Source: Erythrocercus mccallii
Lineage: Eukaryota; Chordata; Aves; Passeriformes; Dicruridae
Direction of reading: 5' to 3'
Assembly (NCBI GenBank): GCA_013397435.1
Contig: VZRG01001625.1
Span: forward strand, 101,855-165,854
Length of the DNA: 64,000 nucleotides
Positions 1 to 13,635 of the stretch are shown here, piece by piece; position 1 is the stretch's first letter, and every line of letters starts with the position of its first letter. A program made the position numbers and the translations under genes. A model generated the notes under the pieces. It was not told the origin of the DNA. It saw only the letters and a list, made by a program, of their open reading frames with translations, and made no database searches.

Positions 1-3000
1 AGTTGATTCTGAGCCAAACATAGCAAAAATGAGAAAAACGGTAACAGTTTAGTTTGAGGAGGAAAAAAGGAAAGAAGCTTTCTATCACTGTACTTACTTC
101 ATGCCTGTGTGCAATACTGTTTTGATTGAATTTGATTATTAAAACAGTTCAAATAGAGCTGTCTGCAACAATTTGAGAACCAAAGGAAGAGAAAATGTCT
201 TGCTGACCATTCCTGCAATGCAGTTCAGTGTTTTACCAAAAGAGATTATACCAAATGGTTCCCCCCCGAATCCTCTATCTGTAAGACTCCTGAAGAAGAA
301 TGAAGAAGAATGCTTCACTAATCTCTAATTTTTAAAGACCCCTAACCATACATACCTTTTCTCAGCTTATAGGAAGAGTTCTCCCTCCACAGGTATGTGA
401 AATAATTTATTTTCCTATGCCTGATGAGCACTGGTTCCATTTCTTGTGCTTCTGTGGATTTTAGAGGTGTGGGTAGAACTCTTTCCGTGAGAAGGGGATA
501 GGAATGGTACCTGGCTGTGCTGCTGGTAACCTGGGGTAGGTGTATTTAAAGGTATGCTTAAAGAAGGGAATGTTCACTGCTTGGTCTACCTCACCCAAAT
601 ATCTTTGAAGATACAAATAAAGAGGAAGCAAAATAGGTTTAAAGATAATCTGACAAGAGGCAGAATTAGCACTGAAGGTTATCCCATTTTTCAAATTGTT
701 ATGTTATCCTTTTTACTTAAAATAGTTTAGAGGTTATGCCAAATTAACTTCTTGCCCAAGTTAAACCTTAATTACCTCTCTCTAAAGAGAAAAATTAATT
801 CCATTATCTGTATTCACTAAGAGAAAAGAGGAAAATTGCCAAGAGCCATATAGCTTAGTGGTAGAAGAAATTCAGCTCTCATGCTTGAGGGTTGTAAATC
901 CTCACTGTTAATGGAAGTTTTACACAGTGAAAGAGTGAAAGTACAATTTCTGCATAGCAGTAGTGACAATAATATGGGGGAAAGCTTGGCATATTAAAGT
1001 AGACATACAAATTCCACCCAGCTCCTTGTTCCTTTGTTTCCCAACATTTGTTGAATTCTTTCCACTTTCCATGGTTTATTTAGGAGTTCTTGCAGATGTT
1101 TTAGATTTCATCTAATCACAGTTAGGCACTGCTTATGCTGGGTTTTTAAAACAACATGAAATACATAATTTAGTATTAAGCTCCATTTTCCAAAGCCTCT
1201 ATTCCCCTGTGCCTTTTGTTCTCACGTTACCCATGATAAAAATTGAGTTTCTAACTAGAAATCATTCCACTAATATTTTCAAGTTTTGACCATTCTGTCT
1301 GTTGGTAGACATTTCATCTATCTCTGTAGTACAAGAATGCTGTGTGGAATTGTGCTCACTAGGATGTTGGCAGTTTCACACTTTACCTGAAGAAAAGCTG
1401 TGATGCAGTTCAGCACTGCTTGCTGAAGAGGTTGAACTGTAGTTGTCGTTTGGGATCAAGCGGTGGAGCACAAGCAGCAGCTTTTCTAAGCATAGAACCA
1501 GCTGACACAAACGGGAGAAATCAGAAACACTTCCTAGGAATAACACTCTTCCTGCTTTCCAGTGCACATCCCTGCAGCTGGCCAGTGCAACCAGCATCAG
1601 TGGCTGTGAGAGTGATGCAGGAACATCGCTTGTCTCTGCCACCCCTGCTAGGATGCGGCTTGATGCTCTGCTGTAGCTCAAACCCTGCCTTGAAGACTCT
1701 GCACGTTCCAGACCATCTTCATGCCAGAGAGGTCCAAACAGATCAAAGCAGCTTTGAGAGGGGACAAGTCTGAAGCAACATTAACAAAGCTAATTTTGTT
1801 TGGTAGGATAGGGTCAACTGTGAGTCGCTGCTGAAAGAAAAATCCTCCAGAATGTCCACTGTTGGATGATGAAGTTTTCCTACTTCCTTCTGTCTTCCCT
1901 TCAGTCTCTCTGCTCCTCTCAAGCAAATCCAGGTTAAGAGGGCCCAAGCAGCTGTATGCCAGAAGCATCAGTTAAATTTGACAGAGCTTTTCTCTTATGT
2001 TCTTTGTTCCACAGGCAAGGAACAAATGGAAAATGAAAAAGTGAAGCTTCACCCAAAATCGCTTCCTGAAACAGTCACTTTCTCTTAAACTCACCTCTCT
2101 TTCGTGAGCAAAAAGAGAGTGAACAGACAAATGTGAGCAGGAAATGCTTTCCAGTCAAACCCTCCAAGTGATCAAGTGCAAAGACAGCAGAAGTGGATCA
2201 TTCACACAGGCATAGAAGAACTGTCAGCACCAGCAGACTGAGTGAAGAAGAGCTAGGGAAAGCTCCAAGCTCACAGTCAAATCATCACCAGAGCAAGTGG
2301 AGAGAGAGTCTGAGATAGCAAGGCACAATGTACTTGAGTTTCTACAGTGACAGTACTTTTCTGCTATTAATAAGTTTAATCTTGTCTGTTGTGGCATTTG
2401 TCCAGTAGATAGGAGGTTTCCTTAAGTTCCAGGATTTATTCCCTGGTGAAAAGGTGCAATCCCACTGAAGAACAAAGCCATGGAATTGTCCTTTTTGGTT
2501 TGGTGCACAAATACAGATACTGTTCTGTCTCTTAAATGAAAGGAACAGAGAATATACAGCACTTGCAAGGTACTGTTTTCCATGAAGTTTCAGCCATACC
2601 TGCACTTCAGGGTGGAGTTTGCCTGACATTTTGGATGTAAGCAGGATCTTGATAGTGACTTTCCTCCATTTAACACAGGCCTGTATGTTAAGAAAGCTAC
2701 TAAGCTTCTAGCTAACTCATGTGGACTCTCTCCCTTAGCTATTTCTCTTCTTGGCTCCTGGAAGCAGCTGGTTTTAAGTGATATTTATAGAGCAGGGTGT
2801 GCTGCTAACTCATCCAAACAGTAGGCCTTCTGCAAACTTTTAAGAGGCCTTTGCTTGTAGCAGGCATCATTTCCTAGATCTTATTAAATGTTATTCTCGG
2901 CACTAGTCTATACCCTTACGAAATTCCTTACTGAGCAGATTATAAGGACAGGCAGTGACCCAATAACCTTCATTTTCCTGGGATGATGCAATAGCTGCTT

Positions 3001-6000
3001 CATGCTCAGGAAATAGAGTGGGCTGAGCAGAATTGAGCTGCTGAAAATGAGCTGCTGAAATTCCCAAGTCAGCGTTTTGTTTCCATGCCATTGAGGGTAG
3101 AATTTCAAAGTGCAGAATGCTTCTTCAAGTTCTGTCTTTTATGAGGTCAGGCTAAATGCTTCCCTTTTATATATGAAGAGAGGGTGATCTTTGCCAGAGT
3201 CAGCACTGGGTTGGCTCTTATTTTGATTTCTGCTTGGTTGAGAGCTCTGTGGAGCAGGAAATGCAGTTTTCAACAGCAGTTCAGGCTCTGCTGGAAAGTG
3301 GCCTCTGCAAGAAGCAGTGGGCTGCTGAAGCATCAAAGCAACTTAGCAACAGCAAACTCTGTCACACAAATTTCTCCTTTCTATCAGTCTCAGCTTCAAA
3401 ACTATATTTCATTTGGGGCAGAGAAAACCGTGAATGAAGGGATAAAAGAATAAAGCTCTGAAGAGTTGGCCAGGCTGAGAGAAGTGTTAAGGGTTTCAAC
3501 ATAAACCTGACTGATGAAGGGCAGGTTATAAACACCAGCATTCTTGACAAGAAAACACTTTAAGTGCATTCTACAAGGATCTCCAGCAAAGCATTAAAAA
3601 GTATATTAAAACTGATAGATTGGGTGAAAGCACCAGAAAATGTTCTCTATAGTAGTACTTGCAATAGCAGAGAAATGGACTGGATGCACTAACACACTTG
3701 TGGATGTTCTAACACACTTGTACATTTGTTGGCTTGACTGCAGGGACTGCAGTAATCTGCAACTATTTAGATTCAGTCATTCAGGATGATTACCCTGGAA
3801 CCCTGACATAGGGCTCCCATCACAAAGTAAATACTCTGTAAAGGACAGAGACACAAAGGCCCTGATGCCAAATCCTTACTGTGACTGTTAATGCCTGTTT
3901 CTTATTCTTGATGTCAAAAGCAGGTTGACTGCTTCTCAAAGACTGGTCCAGAATTTTCTTCCTGCCTAATCTAATACAGGACCAATACATATCAATTCCT
4001 CTTATGCCAACACTACTGTGAATTTATATAGCTCCCTATCTCCCAAATCTGCAGTGACCTTCTTGCTGTTTTTATGCAGAGGAGCCATATCTGGCTCAGT
4101 CTCTTATGCTTAAACAAAACACTTCTCCCCTTGGACCTCAGAACACACTCTCATTTCCTTTTGATTTCAGAATTTCTGCCCTTAGAAATGCTGTGCTTAG
4201 CAGCTCAGATCTCTAACCATGGAAGTTTCTTTAGGGACAAAAAGTTGTCAGAGCATTCAAAACTGGTACCTAGAATGAGTCCTGCAGGAAGCAGCTCTTT
4301 ACAGAGTTCCCCGGGGCTCTGGGGCAGCAGTCTGAAGAGATGCCAAGTAGTTTTTGAGCAAAGAGATGCAGTTTTTCTTTGCAAATCTAAGTGAAGCAAC
4401 GGGAACTCACTGCTGATGGAAGGGGCTGGGTGTGAGAGGGGACAATTATGCCTAACACAATAGAATTTTCCGGGGACCATATAATGTAGAAACAAAGCTG
4501 CAGCAGGATGCAAAATTTCTCCTTAGGGCTGCAACATAAAGAATAGTCTGTTCTTAGTCCAGAGGGAAACCAAATCAGATGAATTTGATCCCAAGTAGCG
4601 AACAAAAAAATGCCAGGCATTTTCTGGATGTCTCTGTTATTACAGGGAACAGCCAGGGATGAGTTATTTGTCTTTGAGCTATACAGCTGTTAAAGTTCTA
4701 AGAAATGAAGTCATGGCTTTTAACATACCGCAGTTATTGCATGTATTTCTGTTTGAACTCTTAGGTGGCTTGGACTCTCAGAAATGCACAGATGTCTCAA
4801 AAGCCACTATTTACTTTTCTGCAAGATCAAAAAGGGACTAAAACAACATCTGACTTCACCTGATTTTAAACATAATTCTGTAATTCATCATAAGTAGTGT
4901 CAGTGTTTGACTTACCCTTTCAACGCTGCCATTTTTACTGGCAGGGAGCAACTAGAGATGGCATAATCCTTGTCTGGAAGCAAATATCTGAAACAAGCCT
5001 CAAATGGTCTGCTTGTTGTCTCAATTTATGTATTTTTGGAGTTTTGCTAAACCATTCTATGAACCTGAAAGTAACACAGGTTAGGAAAATCCAAGTAAAG
5101 TTCCTCCAATCCTTATCCTGTTTCCCTTTTGCAATACAGTAAAGATGCAGCAACATCTTTCATTATGTCTATTAAAGGATGGAAAGCTGTTACCTCATGT
5201 TTTGACCCCTTGCCCTTGGTCACAGGGATTATTTTTCTGTCTCCAGCACAGGATTTAGACTTGCCTGTGCTGCAATGTTTGGCCAGCCCCATTTCCGGGA
5301 CACATTCACATATATCCAAAGCTGTGCTGGCTTCTCAGTTCCTCTGCAATAATGTGACCCACCAGAGAGAGACCTCTGCAAATCACAAAGCCACTCCCTA
5401 ACCTGTGCTTGCCTTACAGTCCCAGAAGGAAAATATAGGCAACTTTCTATTCTGTATCCAGCAGCTCTCCCTGCACTCAGAGGCAGCCAGGATACCAGGA
5501 ATCACACAGCATGTTTGGCAGGGAGGAGGAAGGGTGTGAAACAACAAAATAAAGGGGAGTACCTGCTGTCTTCATCAACTGACATCATGAATCTATTCAT
5601 TATGAATCTACACAGGGATCAAGCAGTTTCAACTCTATTGCAAGCAACCACTTTTGAAAAATGACTAATTGGAAGGTTCTCTTTTAATGGGATGTTATCT
5701 TTAGGATAGGGAAGATCATCTGAATAGCTCTGACCTCTTCTGAGATGGGTACAATGGCAGCCTGTTTTATTTTACAAAACATTTAGTCTACAAAATACTC
5801 AGCATATTTAGTTTTTTCCAGTTCCAGGAGAGAATTAGGACATTCTTTGAAGATAAATTTTTGCATCTAGCCTATTTTCAAATAACAAGACCTTGGACAA
5901 ACCAAAATATGAGTGATCTGGTCACGTAATAAGGAGCCACTCCTGTGATTTGGAAGATAGCTGAGATGACTCCTGAACAGTCAAGAAACTAACCAGAAAA

Positions 6001-9000
6001 TTTTCTCTGTGGCTTGAATTGCTGAGCTACAGCATCTGGAAGCATCATAGGCATGCCAAAGCAGTGGTTTAGTTTGAGAATTACCCTAAATAGCCTTATT
6101 ATCACCACTAAATGATAGAGTATGGCAACTGGAATGCAAGCCAGACACAATGGAATGACCAATGAAGCTCTTTTTCTGAGGTCATCTTTTTGAACTCTTA
6201 TTTTTTTCCCCACAGTTTTCACATGTGAAATCTCAGTAACACAAAGTCCCAGATCAGAGAAGATCAGCAATATATATGAGATCAGCAATATTTCATTAAA
6301 GTTCTTACTCACTTTCATTTTTCTAAGGCAAAAAGAAACAGTCTCAAAGTTACACTCACACACAAACATTTAGCTAAAATCACTACTGACTTCATAAAGC
6401 AAAAGTTCAATCTTAAAAAATACTATGTCTTAAAACATAATCATCAGACTGGATCTCGAGAAACTCTGCTAGTCTTTTAGAAATATAGTGTAATTTCAAC
6501 TCATTTACCATTAAAAAATGCAAACAAAAGATGAATGTTTAGAAAAGAGAAAATACTCATGCTTATATAGCTGAAGGCAAAGAGTAAGTAATTGCAGACA
6601 GACCAGAATCACTGCAGCTGACTAAAGGCATCTCTGAGTAAACTTCAGAACAAGGTTCTGTGGCTAAAAGTGTCACACTAAAGGCTTCAGTGCCTCATCA
6701 GGATTTTCATTCTATTTTCCAGGAAGCTTTGGGAAAGCAGGAGGCTAATTTAAATAAGCTGAAGAGCTTTTGTCCAAATTATTAAAGTTGTCACTTCTCC
6801 TGTAGAAAAAGCCAGAGAAAAAGAGTGCAGTAAGTCCTAAATGGAAGAGAACTGAGGCTGGTGCCTTAACAGAAGTGGTTACAACATAAGGCAAAGCCAA
6901 GGAACTGAGCAAAGATTCTTGCAGATTAAATTCAGCTCTGGAAGACAGGATGTTTGTCTAAAACCTTGGCAGTGAAAGATGGTTGTTCTTGGCTCTAATC
7001 ACAATCACTGTTTAAGTCTCTCTGCTATACAGTTACCAATAAAGAATGCATTTGATTTCTCTGGAACTGACAGAGTGCAGAAACATTAATGCAAACAATA
7101 ATGTATATGTGAACTAGATGGGAATATAAGTATTAACCCTTTCCTGAACATGGCTACTACTGGTCTATCTAGTTCTATGTAGATCACAAAAACTGGACTG
7201 GCTATTGCATTCAGGTCAACCAGCTCTATGAATTTGAACAAATTATCTCCTTTCCTGCAACATAGTTTTGCCATCTGTAAAATAGGAGTGACTCACTTGT
7301 AGTGCTCTATAAAGGACAAATAAGAAATGGTTTCTAAGAGTAGATTATTTTTATTAATGCTTGAAATCTACTGTGGTGATCTTGGAATGGGTATGATGAA
7401 GGTGGTTCTAATAGCATTGCATGGGCCAAGCATTGTCTCGCTGAGGTCTGAAACTGTCATTTGGAAATCTCTTGAGCAATCCCAAATTGAGGCAACTATA
7501 TTGCAGACAGAATATGAAGGATTTTTTTTTTTTGTAATGTAAATATGTGCTACAGCATTTGGTGAACTGGAACATAAATACTTTTTCTGTTTTGGAACCA
7601 AGGCTGATAAACTACTGTCTGGCAGTACGTCCTTAATACATGTAATGTACATATGGGCAAACTTGAAAATGTACAATACAGTGCAAACACGTATTTATAA
7701 CATACCCACTGCCCCAGAACCTGACCATTCTTTCCAATCAGGCCAACAGTTCAGTGACTTACATTCAGTTAAATATTTTAATCAATAACTTAGAATATGC
7801 AATGCAATTTGAATGCAAAGATCATCAACTATAATGCTGGAAGAAGCCTCCCTATTAACCTTTTTACTTGGTCAATTGCCACTTACAAAATACAAACGGC
7901 CACAAAGACCTGATTTTGAACCACATTCAGAGAAGATGGAGCATAGCACAGGCAATTATTCTATAACAAAAGGGTTATACTAACAGCTTAGGCAGTGCTG
8001 AATATTGATCTGTGTGGCATTGAAGATTCCAATTAGTTTTATTAAATCCAGCACTTTAAGAGGAAGAATTGTATTTATAAAATAGCCAGTGACATTTTCT
8101 CACTGTCCTAATGCAGCCTCTTTTCCACAACTTGAAAATGCCTCTGACTGTTAAACTAACATTTGATTCAGTACCATGAGTGAATTTTCATCATCAAAAG
8201 TTCTGGCCTTATAAACTTAATGCTCCATGTAATTTTTAATAAAGAGATGTTTAACTTTATAGCAAAACCTGTTACATATAACCATGCCAAAAGAAACCTC
8301 CTTCACCTGGATAAACCCTCACATTTTAGAATGGTACAAAGTCAGCAGCCCTTATGATACATTTTAAAAGTAAATAAGTACACTTTAAGAAAATAATCAG
8401 GATGGAAATAAAATCATGTTTGTAAGGTAAGCTTTACATCATCCACATCAGGCAGTAAGTGAGTAAATCCCACACAGCAGTATTTTTCCTGCCACACTAA
8501 ACACAATTGACTTACACAGGTGGAAAACTGAAGTGTATATATTGATAAAAGATGTTTCAGGAGGAAAGAATCCAACTTTCATAAGAGAAAGGTAAAGGCA
8601 AACAAACTTGTAAAGAAAGGTAAGGTCAAAAGGGATCCAAGCACGTCAAACACTGTGGTTTAATTTTCAAGTCTTTAGGCAATACTGTGCAAGCAAAAAA
8701 GATTAACTAAAGTAGTGCCTGGAGTGTTTTGAACACAGATGAAAATTGTACTACACAGAAAATACAAACAGGCAGCAAATTTGCTAAATTTCTTTTTTCT
8801 AGCAGTTTAAAGTACCTATTTTCACAGATATTTTAAAATATTTTAGCCTAAAACATGCCTAGGGCCTCTATAGCTCCCCAACTCATTATTCAGCTAACCA
8901 TCTCTAAAAAAGGAGCTTCTTCAGTCTTGTTTCTGTCATGAAGAATGAGTGGAAAAAGCTATCACATCATCAGAGACAATATACACATCTGGTGAACCAC

Positions 9001-9824
9001 TTGATGAGCACACAGAATGCCCAAATGATCCCACTTTGACATGAGTGTAATTATGCCAGAAACAGCCCCTTCTGGTAACAACATTAAAGTACTTGTAATG
9101 CAGCTGAGCAGTGGCAAGATTTCTGGCACAGTTTTCATACAGAAAATTGAAGTACCTACACACACAGAGTTATATTTGACTTGGAAAAAATGCTGAATGA
9201 AATGTAAATCAAAAATATAAAAGCAAAACTTGCCTTCCCCCAAAAACCTGAACAACACCAAGTATCCAACACCCTTGAATAACTGGTGTTTGATTCTTCT
9301 ATATATTTGTGTGGTTAACATGTACTTTAAGGATTTTGAATGGTCACAAAGTATACCTGATATAAAGATACTGATATATCATAAAATAAGCACTCCTAGT
9401 TTTGTCGGTGCAGCAGAACTTGAAGTGAACATTGTCCTCTGTCACCTGGGAATTTTAACCTGTTACAAGCAACTTCAGCCTTATTTTGCTTAAGGAGTAA
9501 AATAATCCTTTGCATGACCACCAGTGCAACACAAGTCACAAATACCTGCAGGCAAAAAAAAAAGTCTTTTGAGGGGCTTATTGTTGGTGAAGACCAAACT
9601 AAAATATATTACTTGTTTTTATGGCCAGATAAATACTATACATAAGGTTGTGGCAGCATGACTACAAACTTCATTGTGCCTCTCTGGGGTTAAAACTTTA
9701 AAAGGATGGGAAGCCATTAAAGTGAGAGCTCAAACCCCTAGAAACCCCAGCATAAAATTTCAAAACTATTTTGAACAGAAGGTTCTTCCACTGCAATAAA
9801 GTGCATTAATTTGAGAAAAAACAG
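1..9824. other. Intergenic sequence downstream of TLN2
   Basis: No coding exon, tRNA, rRNA or known small RNA was recognised on either strand. Open frames are all short (126 codons at most) and lack recognisable protein motifs. In other vertebrates the next gene in this direction is TPM1, usually far beyond, and none of its exons is seen. Part of the stretch nearest 9.8 kb could still be TLN2 3' UTR. Confidence 0.6.
3681..3720. repeat. 20-bp tandem duplication
   Basis: Two 20-bp units share TGGATG and CTAACACACTTG (18 of 20 positions), in intergenic sequence downstream of TLN2. Confidence 0.85.
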
Positions 9825-9840
9825 GGATTTGTACTGCTTT

Positions 9841-9846
9841 TTTATT
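9841..9846 (-). promoter_or_regulatory. Candidate distal poly(A) signal AATAAA for TLN2
   Basis: The minus strand reads AATAAA here, followed about 15-25 nt later by the U-rich run TGTTTTTTCTC, a plausible downstream element. Cleavage would fall near 9815-9830. The site sits in an A-rich region, so a chance match is possible. Confidence 0.4.
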
Positions 9847-12800
9847 TTTTTAATCTTTTTTTAAAAAGTGATAAAATGGCACTTATTTATAGCTCGGTAA
9901 ATGAGGGCAAATTGTAACAGAGTTGTGACTCACGTGAGTAAACAGTTTTTGCATTTGGCACCATAAACTGTGCCACAGAAACATGTTGTTCCATTAACAT
10001 GACCAACCACAATGCATTTCAAGAAAATAACATTACTATGGAAAAGCAGGTTTCAGAAATCATAACAGTTATGGGCAGCTAACTTTCTTTGTTAACCATG
10101 ATGCAATTACATAAGGAGAAAACTTTTACAGTATAAGCTACCTGCTCCTAACCAAGCCCGCTCCCAAAGGTGAAAAAACCCAAAACCCGAGAGGTTACAA
10201 AATATGTAGGGATGACTCCTGGGCTGTATCTTATCAGTTTGATGAGGACTGATGGAAAACAAAAAGGCACTCATGATCTGAACAGATCTAAGTTGAGGAG
10301 GTTTCTAGATTTACTTACTCTTCCCTTCATTAGGAATTATGTAATGAACATGCAGAAAATCAAAGGGAAAGGGACAGATGAAAAAAGGTCTGGAATTCAA
10401 TTTTTGTTTCAAAACTTTTCTAACTTTTAAGGCTTCTGATGTATAAAAGTTTAGACAAATGATAAAATATTCAATTTTGTGAATAACTGAAGAAATGACA
10501 TTAGACTATCTGTACACAAAGAACTTTGAGGCATTTTGTTTTTAATTTGCATACAATTTTCAGAGTGAATTCCACATGAAGAAGGGTGAGATACAACAGA
10601 GCTCATTCATCATTTCACAAGTTAACAGAACAAAGTAAACATCTGTCCTTCTTATTAATTAGCATCTACCCCTTACTCCAACTTGTCACTTCCTGCTGCA
10701 CGTTCCCATGCCAAAGAAATGGATGGACTAGTTCCAAACTCCACAGATGTTCACATGTGAACTTCAGCAATACTGAAAATTATAACAGCAAGAAAAAGAT
10801 TGAAAGACTTTGGATTACCTTATATTCTCTTAATGGTTCACAAATGAAGACCCAAAATTCCGAGTAAAAAAATACTTCAGTTGTCCAGCTCAGCTATTCA
10901 CCTGACTGTGGTTCCTCTATGGAGCACACAGCTAAGGAAAAAATACTTTCTGTCATGTAAGAGGGAGCACTAAATCAGAAACAGAGAAGTCTCCAAATAG
11001 CTGTGCTAAAATGGACTTCCCAAACACTTTTCTCTGGAGCACAATTTGAACATGCTCTTACCTTCTACATACTGATAAAGTTTTCTAGCAATATAATTTC
11101 CATACATAGTTGCATTTGACAAGGTTTTTTTGGCTTATATCAAACTGGCAAATACCATCCTGACCAAAGTATATTACATCAGTATTATACCTACAATAAA
11201 ATAGTGGCATGGTGTTAAAGACAGCATCATCTTCATGCTTTAATGAGATCAAATAACAAAAGTAGGTTGAAGGGAAGAAGTAACAAATCTGTCTTGCAGA
11301 TCTTTCTGTAAAAGAGATTGTAAAGTGAGGCTATCCAGGTAAGACAAGAGAAAGGCATAAGCTACAAAGGAGTTGAACCTACAAACAGCAGCAGAAAATC
11401 CCCGTCACTAGAGCAGTCTTTATTTAGGTCTTACAGCAATAAATACCAGTTTAGCCTTCTGCCCATAGACTTACAGGCAGCCTTTTTCTTGGTGTAGGAT
11501 TCCAGACTGTGACACTGTTCACAGTGAGTTGAACAAAAAATACAAATTGATGGTGTTGAAGTGGCAAATCAAAGAACTTGGAATTGCACATCTCTGCTAG
11601 TTCAGGGTTTGCATTTACACACAAGCCTACACATCACAGCACACTTGTCAATGCCAGTGATTGCATTTGGGATATACCAGGTTTTTTCCTCTCACGATGG
11701 TGGATTCTCCAGCAACTCTACTGAGTCTGAAATACGTCAGTATCAGAGAAGAGACAATAAAAACCTTTTTACACTTTAATATTTATTAATTCTCTAGCAA
11801 TTTTTTTGCTATATATTTAGTACTAGTGTGACAAAATTCCTGATAATTATCTCATGCAGGTAACTTAAATGAGGAGTTAGCACTATCTAAACTGATAAGC
11901 CTACCACTAGGGGGTTACTGGGGAGTCTACAAGACAAGTATTTTCTGCAGCAACAACTAGGTGGGTATGCACAGAACACAACAGGCTCAGCTGAACGTAC
12001 CTGGCAGGATCTAAGGACAGCACAGCCTTCAGAAGGGCTGGAGGGGCAACATCCTTGGACCTAAACAGACTTGCCATTATTGTTTAGAGGGGCTTGAGTG
12101 GAGTTGGAGACCTGTTGCAAACTAAGGTTAGGAGAGACAGTGTTTCTGTAGTTAGACAAAGAGTTAGTTTTTGCTACTTAAAGTTGCTGTGATTTGTCTT
12201 CTCTCTTTGACATAGTAAATATGTTACTCTACCCAACTTGCTACTGTTTAGGTCACAACAGAGATACCGAGAGCATACTGTACCTTTCTGCAGCTGAAGA
12301 CAGACTGCTGCTAGATTGCTGCTATTTCTTCTCTGCAATTCCTTGGTGAATACTTTTTCATCAATAGCAACTATGAAAACAAACTCTCTAGAGTCCAAAT
12401 TTTTAGAAAATATATTACAGGAAAAATTGTAAATCTACTTGTAAATCACTTATTTGTTTCTCCTACAATTCCCACAGGTTTCAAAACATAATAATTATAA
12501 ATGTAATTATTAAAATAATAACAAGAGTTGTGATAGTCTTTGGTTGTACTGGGCATTTCCCTTTTTTAACTGAGATACATTCTAACAGAAATACCACAGT
12601 ACGAACCAGATAATTTCAATTATAAAACAAAATGCAAACTATTCAGTCCAATGTTAGAGCATGTGTATGTGTGTATAATACTGTAAAAGTAGTCACACAT
12701 TAGAGGTATATAATTGAAACAGCATTTTCTTTCATGAACCTGCTATTATTGAGGCAGTGACAAGGTTTCCATTTCTTTGTTTTTTGAGCTCTTTAAAGAA

Positions 12801-13317
12801 TGGCTATTGCCACATTTTGTAAACCTAAATACTGTACAAGCAGAAGCTTGTTGGTATCAGGTAAGGAATAATACTAGTAGTGCAAACAGCTGCAGAGACA
12901 ACTCCTCCAGTTTTGGGGTGAACCAGCTATATAACACTGAAAGAGATAGGCTTCTTCTTCAAACCCACACTCGTGCATGTTTCTCCACTCAGCCATGCAT
13001 CCTTCTCCGTCTTGGTCTTCTTTTTACAAGGGTACTTGGGGGAGGGAGAACCACCAGCCCATGTGATATTTATCATACGAAAGATTTCTTGACTCTTTTT
13101 CTACTTAATATTATCAATGCTTTAGAACAAGTCAAGGAACGATAAATACCTCAAGCATCAGGAAAGTGACAATAATACTGACTTAGTATCTGTAGTAAAA
13201 AGTGAAACATTCTCTCCTGAGACATAAATCAAGGGAGGAACAGGAATGATGAACCTAACACTGTACCATTATTTGATCATCATGCACCTCAGCTGAGCAG
13301 ATGGGTAAGAACAAGTG

Positions 13318-13361
13318 TTTATTGCCCTCTGCTCATCCAAAGCTATGACAGGCAGTTTATT
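13318..13361 (-). promoter_or_regulatory. Paired proximal poly(A) hexamers
   Basis: Two AATAAA hexamers on the minus strand, at 13356-13361 and 13318-13323, lie 145-190 nt after the stop codon. If used, they would give a very short 3' UTR form of TLN2. No strong U/GU-rich element was identified after them. Confidence 0.3.
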
Positions 13362-13435
13362 TAGCTAAGTGCTTGGCATACCAGTATGCTGTCAGAGCAG
13401 TTCTCAATGTGCTGTCCCCCTTTAGCTTATTTCTT

Positions 13436-13496
13436 TAAAAGAAAAAAAAAAGAAAAAAAAAGAAAAAAAATAATAAAAAGGAAGAAAAATCTCAGC
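13436..13496 (-). repeat. U-rich (T-rich on coding strand) tract just after the TLN2 stop codon
   Basis: On the plus strand this is runs of 8-10 A separated by single G residues, then TAATAAAAAGGAAG. In the TLN2 transcript it reads as runs of U broken by C, starting about 11 nt after TAA. It is a low-complexity tract and probably length-variable. Confidence 0.8.
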
Positions 13497-13506
13497 AGGT
13501 TTACAG

Positions 13507-13635
13507 TTAACCCTCATCTTCTCTCAGCTCTGTGGGTAGAAATTTGTATTGCTGTTGGCGGATCTGAGCCAGTTTTTTCCTTGCCTCTTCCAGCTCTCTT
13601 TCCTTCTTCAGCATTTCTTCTTGGGCTGCAATAAT
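13507..13635 (-). CDS. TLN2: TLN2 last coding exon (dimerisation helix, stop codon)
   Basis: 42 codons plus TAA at 13507-13509. It reads IIAAQEEMLKKERELEEARK and then KLAQIRQQQYKFLPTELRE, ending DEG. This single helix forms the antiparallel dimer and, with R13, the C-terminal actin-binding site. The acceptor is TTTTCTAG|ATT. The exon continues into the 3' UTR without a good donor. Confidence 0.98.
   Translation of the reverse strand: MIAAQEEMLKKERELEEARKKLAQIRQQQYKFLPTELREDEG

Larger units (their letters stand above)
9825..13506 (-). other. TLN2: TLN2 3' UTR (lower limit tentative)
   Basis: This stretch follows the TLN2 stop codon on the minus strand and contains no further coding exon. It begins with a U-rich tract in the transcript. 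AATAAA hexamers on the minus strand lie at 13356-13361, 13318-13323, 11782-11787, 11419-11424 and 9841-9846. The last has a U-rich stretch downstream, so I place the main end near 9825, giving a UTR of about 3.7 kb. That fits the few-kilobase TLN2 UTR I recall from mammals, but only transcript data can fix it. Confidence 0.5.

Noticed and set aside
5989..6369. Minus-strand open frame of 126 codons with hydrophobic stretches, possibly a membrane protein.
   Set aside because: No family motif, no splice or promoter context, and A/T-rich sequence easily yields hydrophobic codons.
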